64,000 bases of DNA from Acanthaster planci (taxonomy: Eukaryota; Echinodermata; Asteroidea; Valvatida; Acanthasteridae). Made by a program: the position numbers and the translations under genes. How positions within the stretch are numbered: the first letter of the stretch is position 1; each line of letters opens with the position of its first letter. The stretch spans positions 1,082,329-1,146,328 of the forward strand of contig NW_019091359.1 of the NCBI RefSeq assembly GCF_001949145.1. Direction: 5' to 3'. The notes beneath the pieces were generated by a model. It worked only from the letters and a program-made list of their open reading frames with translations. It did no database searches and was not told the DNA's origin. Below, one piece after another: positions 61,001 to 64,000 of the stretch.

Positions 61001-63628
61001 ACTCGGCCCATAAGTGCATCATGTATTTGTGTGATATCTGTGAAATGCTATGCAGGTTGGGGAGCACTACAGTCTGTCGACCTATCGCATGGTTCACTGC
61101 ATAAGTCCCATACAAACTCACTCTGTTTGATATTTTGTATCGCACAGGCTTCCGTTACCACTAGTCTGTTGAGCCCCATTTCTTGTTTATTTGACGAAAT
61201 AAAAATGCTTGTAATTTGTATCTCGGGAAGTGGATATGACTTGGATTACAGATGAAAAAAAATTACATGCCGGTCAGTGATTCCCCTATTTTTAATATGA
61301 TGCAAAATCCAGCGATATCACCAGGATATTCTGTAATTTCCTGTAACCTGTCAGAAACCCCCAAAATCCCCCACTATCAAATTGCTAGCTTTGTAATAAA
61401 AGTAGGGCAGGAGGAGTATGACGCTCAATACGACAAATGCTCATATGCTCAATACAACACCATACCTGTAATGGGAATTTCAAGGAATTTCCCCTAGGGC
61501 TATACCGAATATCCGGATATTCCATCCGATCGATTGTCGAATATTCAAATATTATTTTTCAAAGTTGAATGTTCTAATGCAAAATTCATGAAAAGGAAGG
61601 GAAAATTTTCTTTTGTTTTAAATGAGAAAAATTGCACTTTGGAGGCTTATTTCAAGCAGATTCGAATGAACAGCTTCAGAAATCTTACAATTCAAAAAGT
61701 AAATTATTCAATAAACAATTTAAAAGGAATAGAAATTTTCAACAGGGCCAGAAGTCTTGTTCATCTCTTAAATCTTGCCAAATCGTGGCTGGAGATACTC
61801 CTAGATGTGAGAAGCTCTTATATTGATCATTATGTACAATCTGTGTGTTATTGCAACTGATTTTGTATATAGTTAGTTCATTAACAATCTGTCGGTCAGT
61901 GCAACTGAACATTTGGATATTTGATCAAATTGAACATCGAATATTCTAATAGAGAATTATTCGAATTGACTCAACCCTAATTTCCCCCAAACATCAAAAA
62001 GGAAAGAGGGACTCAATATTGAAAACATCATCGATCATGAAGGTATCACCGTGTACTTGACTCCTTTGATCAGAAGAATGGGTGCTGATAAGACAGAAGT
62101 TGGGGGACATTATCAGCGGCGATTCTCCCAACATACCATGAAGGTATCACCGTGTACTTGACTCCTTTGATCAGAAGAATGGGTGCTGATAAGACAGAAG
62201 TTGGGGGACATTATCAGCGGCAATTCTCCCAACATACCGGTATTTATTCCCATTCATAAATTCCTTCTGAGACATGCAGTCAAGTTGACAAAATAATAAA
62301 TTTTCCACCAATGTTGCTCGACGATTTCACTTCAAAACAATTTCATGATTTGAAATAGCTCTCTTGTTAGTTTCAGTATTCTTTGAGCCCAATTTTTTTT
62401 CCCCACAAAAAAGTGTTATCCAACAAGTCACTATGAATGAAAATTGATATGAACAAATAACTTGCTTAATGCTTACTCTGCTTGGAATGTACATAGCCTC
62501 TGGCACACAGAAAGTAGTGTCCACATAAACACTCTTTATGTCTTTTATCCTGGAGTAAGGAGAATTATAAACGATCAAAGAGAGAGTTAAAATGTACAGG
62601 CACCAGCTCAAAGAAAAAATAAAGACGAGATGGAAACTTGCAAATTCACTATTCCTCATTTGATTGCTAGGTACACAATGGTTGAAAGTTTAATTTAAAT
62701 CAAATGGACGAACTTTTAAAGTGAAAGATTTCAGAAAACAGTTCTTTTATTTTCAGATTATTTAATACGTGGTGTAATTTCGCAAGATACCATCTTTCAC
62801 TCAGGAACAAATGACGAGGTGGGCACAAAAGTAACCATAGTGGGTCATGAAAATAGATTGCTGTAAATTGCTAGTGCGCCCTCTACTGACAAAAGAAGCA
62901 AACTTATTGAGTACAGTAAACTGCATTTCAGTGAACTGGCTCCATATCACACTGGTTTCTGACTACAAACTCTTGTTGAGCCTTACCACAATCTTTAACA
63001 CATTCTTAAAACACACACCTGTGGAATTTTTACGGAGGGCAAGCTAGTTTCTCTTTCAGTGTGCCAGGTGACAAGTCTTACGTACTTCTGGAAAACCATG
63101 GGTTGCCATGGGATCAACTTTTAAATGGGAAACCCAACACTGTTTCAAGTGAAAGAGAAGGAAATTTCCAATTCCTTGCTATCACTAAAGAGATTTCCAT
63201 GATTGTGTTCATGACCAAAACTTGTTCTGAGAATTCAACATAAATGTGCTTTTTAAAGTCAGAGTGTTTTCTGTAGATAAAACTAAATAAATTTTCCTGC
63301 TGAATGTTACTTGATTTATGGTTGTTGAATAATTTTGAATAATTTTTCAGTCATGAAATATGATTTCAACCTGTTTCATCCACAATCGCATTCTGAATCA
63401 TCAGGAAATTTTCAAATTTCAAAATAATCAAAATTAATCAGTCCCGCTTATTTCTGTTTACAACCTTCTCAGTTACAATCAATGCCTAGATACACAATGA
63501 CCATACGTTGTTCCAAAGTGACTGACCTGTTCCCAGAATGCAGCGGTACCATGCGCGCTGCTTCGCCCTTGGCCAAACGGAAGTCCCCGGTGTAAAGGAC
63601 GTTCCCCTCATCCCCTTCAAACAGAAAC
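32895..63628 (-). CDS. DCLRE1C: DCLRE1C (Artemis) NHEJ nuclease, partial (N-terminus beyond window)
   Basis: Eleven minus-strand exons join with matching phases: 63527-63628, 62477-62549, 59898-59935, 58906-59008, 57868-57975, 57621-57712, 57089-57143, 56534-56622, 55187-55302, 34513-34641 and 32895-34039. The first visible exon holds the metallo-beta-lactamase TGD motif ([18 protein letters not shown]). The beta-CASP signatures follow: DTTFC (motif A), VHACRY (motif B) and FSFHSSFSE (motif C). Then come [16 protein letters not shown] and a long acidic, serine-rich tail ending [13 protein letters not shown]...ARGESVGV, parallel to the human C-terminus. Artemis, activated by DNA-PKcs, opens hairpins and trims DNA ends in non-homologous end joining. 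The exons for roughly the first 115 residues, including the zinc-binding HxHxDH, lie to the right of the window. The gene spans over 30 kb and hosts three LRR genes in its 20.5-kb intron. Confidence 0.93.
34513..34641 (-). CDS. DCLRE1C: DCLRE1C exon: acidic linker
   Basis: Reads [20 protein letters not shown] then LNKRRKEQ and SYVPATE. Both edges are phase 1 and fit its neighbours. The acceptor is ATCACCTAG and the donor GTAAAA. Conservation with vertebrates is low; the placement rests on phase and position. Confidence 0.8.
34642..41922. other. DCLRE1C large intron, left part
   Basis: No coding exon recognised. Contains a hAT-like MITE (34860-35241), AT-rich simple sequence near 36970-37045 and scattered low-complexity tracts. 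Open frames of around 100 codons (37323, 39347) lack any recognisable motif. Confidence 0.5.
34860..35241 (+). mobile_element. hAT-like MITE family II, copy 1, with 8-bp target duplication
   Basis: The 382-bp unit starts CAGTGCTGTAG and is flanked by a perfect 8-bp duplication AGTTTCAC (34852-34859 and 35242-35249). It matches 55989-56374 throughout (TTGATGGTAAATG, GGTCTGAAGTCAT, CAGCTTTGTTCC). An 8-bp duplication with CAG-type ends fits a non-autonomous hAT element. Confidence 0.8.
41923..43593 (+). CDS. Single-pass leucine-rich-repeat membrane protein, intronless
   Basis: A 556-codon uninterrupted frame. A hydrophobic stretch at about 27-46 ([13 protein letters not shown]) followed by [14 protein letters not shown] is a signal peptide plus LRR N-terminal cap. 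Residues about 95-420 hold roughly 13 leucine-rich repeats of the 24-residue extracellular type ([19 protein letters not shown]). A C-terminal cap follows (NPWACDC...CLSPP...LSC, about 426-488), then a transmembrane helix (about 503-526) and a 30-residue basic tail ending DDNVSI. The VSI end fits a class II PDZ ligand. The protein is likely a cell-surface adhesion or recognition receptor; I cannot assign an orthologue. It lies inside a DCLRE1C intron on the opposite strand. It is only distantly related to the two LRR genes at 48-53 kb, whose repeats and tails differ. Confidence 0.92.
   Translation: MGELVQGSEQTCRMCGVTELGKARQKLRVLLLAWLLIGFEIQGTWACPELCECDGLTVTCSDATEIPVDIPPETTVLMFPRHRFTNLPGYTFVPHNLRNLRELHLRRGNLEVINENAFHGLPELTKLHLDYNNLQNIDANAFDSLGKVDHLYLYYNKLQRIRARQFVGLPALRWMSLSFNALTDIPANAFQGLEHLTTLYIRYNHLSELGDYQSFSGLHKLQMLSLENNHALRTVGDETFSQLYSLTDLELGGNQLTSDSFTEATFSGLHKLHTLNFHNNPLGLVPSLALKAIPQLDTLRLTSCQLRSVRQNDFEYAPDLKQLFLDDNVALKQIPAHTLSELEQLEILDFSRNSVTDILAFSFQNATSLKKLFITDSKLSGIEEDGLDGLVNLDELNLSNNELTTLPKTALDSIPYSDSLKIDLGDNPWACDCHLRDFLQWVDKHYDAPQIQQIFNITEHQPKCLSPPQNAGRSIFDIPTHDLSCEAPPPKDIGHEENQRRVTIGSCVGLAIVVILCTVLSILFYRRRQRKLRDMLRRYGSRDNVSSFPLDDNVSI
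43873..44109. mobile_element. Tc1/mariner-like MITE with TA target duplication
   Basis: The left end (CACTACATTTACTCAAAAAA then GGTTAAGGACCA) matches the reverse complement of the right end (CACTGCTCTCAAAAAAAAGT then TAAGGACCAC). The unit is 237 bp, bounded by TA at 43871-43872 and 44110-44111. TA duplication plus CACTG-type ends point to the Tc1/mariner superfamily. No transposase. Confidence 0.75.
44408..44534. repeat. Foldback inverted repeat
   Basis: The arm containing GCCATGTCCAATTA and TTGGCTGTGGCTTGAAATC (44408-44448) is mirrored by GATTTCAAGCCGCAGCCAA and TTTGGACACGGC (44500-44534). Arms of about 35-40 bp around a 50-bp centre; probably a MITE. Confidence 0.7.
45310..45777 (+). mobile_element. 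hAT-like MITE family I, copy 2, with target duplication
   Basis: A 468-bp element from TAGGGCTG to CAGCCCTA, flanked by TTATCTGG (45302-45309) and TTACCTGG (45778-45785), an 8-bp duplication with one mismatch. Subterminal AATATTCGA palindromes are typical of the family. Interior matches copies at 6520 and 61495. Confidence 0.85.
48253..48258 (-). promoter_or_regulatory. Poly(A) hexamer overlapping the stop codon of LRR paralogue B
   Basis: On the minus strand TGTAAATAAATGC contains the last sense codon (AAA), the stop (TAA) and AATAAA in one run. If it works, the 3' UTR would be only 10-30 bases. The paralogue has TGTAAAAAAAAAG at this place. Confidence 0.45.
48254..49636 (-). CDS. LRR single-pass receptor with tyrosine-rich tail, paralogue B
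   Basis: The frame is open from an ATG at 49729 (491 codons), but I take the ATG at 49636 (460 residues). There [18 protein letters not shown] is a signal peptide aligned with the start of the paralogue at 53059. Next come an LRR N-terminal cap ([10 protein letters not shown]...NCS), about nine repeats ([15 protein letters not shown]), a C-terminal cap ([18 protein letters not shown]...C...FC), a transmembrane helix (about 332-354) and a tail of about 105 residues. The tail shares several tyrosine motifs with its paralogue ([34 protein letters not shown]). YKNV fits a Grb2 SH2-type YxN site. Probably an adhesion or signalling receptor at the cell surface. Its stop codon is embedded in AATAAA. 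Nested in a DCLRE1C intron, same strand. Confidence 0.9.
   Translation of the reverse strand: MAIFAVCRPFLLSLCFVFTSCAAPSFNQSSQLLQLCQICKCDRRNSAKLVNCSYAKLNDSDLASADLSDTHTLILSNTNLEHVPDLRASQLVTFDLSHNHISDLREIPDGAFRNLRRLRDLNMSHNRLSKISKEMLHGAKGLVNLDMSYNEISMTAADAFAGLTNLATLQLDHNQLEEVPTVFKNNNIDLRQSLQTINLRGNPIRELPEDPFGDLQYLHYLDLSRMKLEYVHPDAFKGLTTGLYELHLNSNKLQTLSVQTIQNLRYLTSLSLYDNPLACNCTLADLASYLEAQPDISIVDLDTTHCSVDGSPNILFISREISMFCTSFPMVEVIVGAVGLAVLITLVVIITYFYRKRHKSTGKHSLSDHANNSTLTVETSFQLTHVQTSAEDKTNTLEVCTRSEHFYSSIKSLQSPVYAYAQVPGGVSGPKTVEPVATYKNVSCPQAQQAANYYLVPSCK
50732..50851. other. Assembly gap (120 N)
   Basis: A run of 120 unknown bases between the two segmental-duplication units. TTTATATGC occurs on both sides (about 50696 and 50852), so a short tandem or collapsed repeat may be hidden here. 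The true length is unknown. Confidence 0.99.
50912..53341. repeat. Tandem segmental duplication, unit B
   Basis: The second copy of the segment at 47273-49903, about 2.43 kb. Similarity continues about 280 bp upstream of the start codon and about 650 bp downstream of the stop, so the event copied a genomic block rather than an mRNA. Confidence 0.85.
51563..53059 (-). CDS. LRR single-pass receptor with tyrosine-rich tail, paralogue C
   Basis: A 498-codon uninterrupted frame. It starts [20 protein letters not shown], a signal peptide. Compared with paralogue B it has an extra threonine/serine-rich segment before the N-terminal cap ([10 protein letters not shown]...NCS) and another before the membrane ([17 protein letters not shown]). 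Repeats ([15 protein letters not shown]), C-terminal cap ([18 protein letters not shown]) and transmembrane helix (about 359-381) align throughout. The tail keeps [26 protein letters not shown] and SYLMPSCK, then runs 21 residues further through a basic proline-rich end (KPLPKPRK, which includes a PxxxPR pattern). Role probably as for B, with a different cytoplasmic end. Nested in the DCLRE1C intron. Confidence 0.92.
   Translation of the reverse strand: MEIVAVYRLFLLFLCFVFTSCSTPSQDQPLVSTSSLVEVETTMLPMQKDLCQTCKCDRTNDAKVVNCSSVQLNVADLASADLSDTGTLILSHTNLERFPAVQAPQLVTLDLSHNQISDLSESPVGENRPDLRELEHLDISQNRLSKLTREMLGGAVSLINLDVSHNNINTIDIDTFANLTSLKTLRLDHNQLDEVPSAIKSNYRYLRQELQTLNLRGNPIKELPEDPFGDLKYLHNLDLSRMELKYVHPDAFKGLTTGLHELYLNSNSLQTLSILTIQNLHRLTSLSLYDNPLVCNCTLEDLAKYLEARPNISIVCLKHTNCNVNDSQNIDFKSQDISMFCISPTTVGTTERMSSKSFPTVEILLGAVGLTVLIAIAIIIIYCYRKRQSDHTNSSSVNAVPSFQLTHVQTSTEDNTKTRSEHFYSSVKSLQPPVYAYAQVPGGLSGPKTIEPAATYKNVSSPQRQQPDDSYLMPSCKKKEQKPLPKPRKCCLNEQTVL
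53060..55186. other. Right part of the DCLRE1C large intron
   Basis: The first 280 bases belong to duplication unit B and carry the 5' flank of LRR gene C. After that I see no exon. A 46-bp tandem triplication lies at 54641-54778. Confidence 0.55.
54641..54778. repeat. Three tandem copies of a 46-bp unit
   Basis: AAAATTTGCTAGTTTAGTTT followed by CTTTCCTGGAAGTTTTGCAA repeats at 54641, 54687 and 54733 with only one or two differences, so the expansion is recent. Confidence 0.9.
55187..55302 (-). CDS. DCLRE1C: DCLRE1C exon: basic linker after the core
   Basis: Reads [20 protein letters not shown] then [19 protein letters not shown], parallel to human KYKPLGKLKRARTVHR. The acceptor is TTCACAG and the donor GTGAGA, phase 1. 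The next exon is 20.5 kb away. Confidence 0.9.
55594..55671. mobile_element. Tiny TTAA-bounded inverted-repeat element, copy 2
   Basis: A 78-bp unit from TTAAACCTACGAGTCCCAAA to GATAGGGTTAA. It shares GAGTCCCAAATCCTCC with the copy at 11799-11874, and both have TTAA at the edges. Its left end has drifted. Confidence 0.55.
55989..56374 (+). mobile_element. hAT-like MITE family II, copy 2, with target duplication
   Basis: A 386-bp unit from CAGTGTTGTAGTCGAGTA to TACTCGACTACATCACTG, imperfect terminal inverted repeats. It is flanked by CATGTAGG (55981-55988) and CATGTAGA (56375-56382), an 8-bp duplication with one mismatch. A further internal GAGTACTTTCCGAGTA-type palindrome lies near 56180-56205. 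Confidence 0.85.
56534..56622 (-). CDS. DCLRE1C: DCLRE1C exon: end of catalytic core
   Basis: Reads [20 protein letters not shown] then DCTEEVINE, parallel to human [20 protein letters not shown]. The acceptor is TCTCTAG and the donor GTGAGG, phase 2. Confidence 0.9.
57089..57143 (-). CDS. DCLRE1C: DCLRE1C exon: beta-CASP motif C
   Basis: Reads [18 protein letters not shown], parallel to human CFSFHSSYSE; the histidine is the motif C metal ligand. I chose the acceptor TTGAACAG because it keeps phase with the preceding exon. Donor GTGAGT. Confidence 0.9.
57621..57712 (-). CDS. DCLRE1C: DCLRE1C exon: PSTMWF segment
   Basis: Reads [20 protein letters not shown] then [10 protein letters not shown] plus AA. 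PSTMWF is identical to human. The acceptor is CTCCTCAG and the donor GTAAGT, phase 2. Confidence 0.9.
57868..57975 (-). CDS. DCLRE1C: DCLRE1C exon: beta-CASP motif B
   Basis: Reads [20 protein letters not shown] then [16 protein letters not shown], parallel to human LTTDRNTQIHACRH. The histidine of HACR is the motif B residue. Donor GTACGT. Confidence 0.9.
58243..58711 (+). repeat. Interspersed repeat, copy 2 (partner at 5442)
   Basis: Same family as 5442-5925, with ACATTATCAGCGTTCG, ATTTATTCCCATTCATAAAT and CCATTTTATGGTATGTTCCT. It contains a perfect 10-bp hairpin, GTCTTAAACATGTGTTTAAG-AC, near 58267-58290. A fragment of the same family may sit at 62110-62260. Confidence 0.65.
58906..59008 (-). 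CDS. DCLRE1C: DCLRE1C exon: core strand
   Basis: Reads [20 protein letters not shown] then [14 protein letters not shown]. The KAxYGYEYLF block is diagnostic for Artemis/SNM1. The acceptor is TTTACCAG and the donor GTAAGA. Confidence 0.93.
59145..59443. mobile_element. Probable MITE with short inverted ends
   Basis: Begins CAGGGTTCCCAG and ends CTGGGGACCCTA, inverted repeats of about 11 bases with one mismatch. The body is rich in TTTTC/GAAAA blocks (CTGACTTTTCCATGACTTGA). No clear target duplication, so this is tentative. Confidence 0.45.
59898..59935 (-). CDS. DCLRE1C: DCLRE1C short exon
   Basis: A 38-nt exon reading [12 protein letters not shown] plus AA, between AAAACAG and GTGAGT. It matches the human EECLSGVLELV segment and supplies the right phase for the next exon. 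Confidence 0.85.
60546..61009 (-). mobile_element. Non-autonomous element with inverted ends, copy 2
   Basis: Reverse-orientation partner of 2184-2629. Ends GGCTGATTCGGGCGCCGTGT and, read on the minus strand, GGGCCGAGTTCGGGCGGCTT are imperfect inverted repeats. It lies in a DCLRE1C intron. Confidence 0.7.
61495..61979 (+). mobile_element. hAT-like MITE family I, copy 3, perfect target duplication
   Basis: A 485-bp element from TAGGGCTA to CAACCCTA, flanked by a perfect 8-bp ATTTCCCC duplication (61487-61494 and 61980-61987). The interior matches copies 1 and 2 (GGAGGCTTATTTCAAGCAGA, TCGTGGCTGGAGATACTCCT). Confidence 0.88.
62036..62237. repeat. Direct tandem duplication of a 101-bp unit
   Basis: The 101 bases from CATGAAGGTATCACCGTG to TCTCCCAACATAC occur twice in a row with a single difference noticed (GGCGATTC versus GGCAATTC). 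Very recent duplication. The unit's ACATTATCAGCGG and the following TATTTATTCCCATTCATAAA resemble the 58243 repeat family. Confidence 0.92.
62477..62549 (-). CDS. DCLRE1C: DCLRE1C exon: beta-CASP motif A
   Basis: Reads [20 protein letters not shown] then IPSR. DTTFC is the motif A aspartate region. The acceptor is ACTCCAG and the donor GTAAGC, phase 0. Confidence 0.93.
63527..63628 (-). CDS. DCLRE1C: DCLRE1C exon: metallo-beta-lactamase TGD motif
   Basis: Reads [20 protein letters not shown] then [13 protein letters not shown], closely parallel to human [20 protein letters not shown]. The acceptor is CTTTACAG and the donor GTCAGT, phase 2. First Artemis exon inside the window. Confidence 0.93.
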
Positions 63629-64000
63629 CTGTAAAGAAGGGGTGGGAATGGGGAAATAAAAAGAAATAAGAAGTGTAACTAAATCAGCAAGGACACAAAA
63701 CTTTCAGTGGCTACGCATTGTGAGAGCTACATGAACAGGAGAGTGTGTTATATTCAATGTGAATGATACATATACATTTGTACACATTACGCTTGAACTG
63801 GGATATGTCATCGGGATCTGGACAGCAGAATGGAGAAAGAGAGAACTTTCCAGAGCAGAAAAGTATTAAATTGGTACATGAAAGAAAAAGAGAAAGAAAA
63901 ACAAGAAGAGAAAAAAGGAAAACACACCAAAAAATTCACCGCTGCTTTGTAAAACACAGTCCAAACTTGCAAAGGAAAAATACATGCACATGTACTCCGA
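63629..64000. other. DCLRE1C intron at the right edge
   Basis: Intron sequence upstream (on the minus strand) of the first visible Artemis exon. No exon seen. Contains purine-rich AAGAAAAAGAGAAAG low complexity near 63885-63925. Confidence 0.6.

Larger units (their letters stand above)
55303..63526. other. DCLRE1C introns between the catalytic-core exons
   Basis: Apart from the listed exons I see no other coding sequence. The introns carry the mobile elements and repeats listed at 55594, 55989, 58243, 59145, 60546, 61495 and 62036. Confidence 0.6.

Noticed and set aside
61534-61860. 108-codon plus-strand frame as a gene
   Set aside because: It lies wholly inside the hAT-like MITE and its equivalents are broken by stops in the other two copies.

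Overview
This is nuclear DNA from an intron-rich animal, most likely a non-vertebrate deuterostome (echinoderm, hemichordate or lancelet). The support is short exons with GT-AG introns, transposon debris in the introns, a tRNA-derived SINE, and SUV39H and Artemis proteins that look closer to vertebrate than to insect versions. The species cannot be fixed from this sequence. A palindromic ACATGTAC-type motif is extremely common, mostly in the first 22 kb. There is one 120-base assembly gap (50732-50851).

Layout. (1) 1-10.4 kb: no gene seen, several transposon-like repeats. (2) 10.4-20.7 kb, plus strand: the 5' half of an MPP2/MPP6-type MAGUK scaffold gene, six coding exons giving two L27 domains and one PDZ domain. 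The SH3 and guanylate-kinase exons expected next are not found anywhere in the window. (3) 22.5-26.4 kb, plus strand: a SUV39H histone H3K9 methyltransferase, five exons, closest in wording to vertebrate SUV39H2. (4) 32.9-63.6 kb, minus strand: DCLRE1C (Artemis), the V(D)J/NHEJ nuclease. Eleven exons are visible; the N-terminal exons lie beyond the right edge. (5) Inside one 20.5-kb Artemis intron (34642-55186) sit three intronless genes for single-pass leucine-rich-repeat membrane proteins: one on the plus strand (41923-43593) and a tandem pair of paralogues on the minus strand (48254-49636 and 51563-53059) made by a segmental duplication of about 2.5 kb.

SUV39H and Artemis converge tail to tail, as SUV39H2 and DCLRE1C do in the human genome, so this is probably an old preserved gene pair. 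Upstream, the splice phases would let the first MAGUK exon (or its fifth) join the SUV39H chromodomain exon in frame. That recalls the exon sharing between eIF2-gamma and Su(var)3-9 in insects. It is only a hypothesis here, but it is the most unusual reading of the window and is easy to test with RNA.

The non-coding DNA holds several small non-autonomous transposon families. Two have perfect or near-perfect 8-bp target-site duplications (hAT-like), one has TA duplications (Tc1/mariner-like) and one a TTAA boundary (piggyBac-like). None encodes a transposase in this window.
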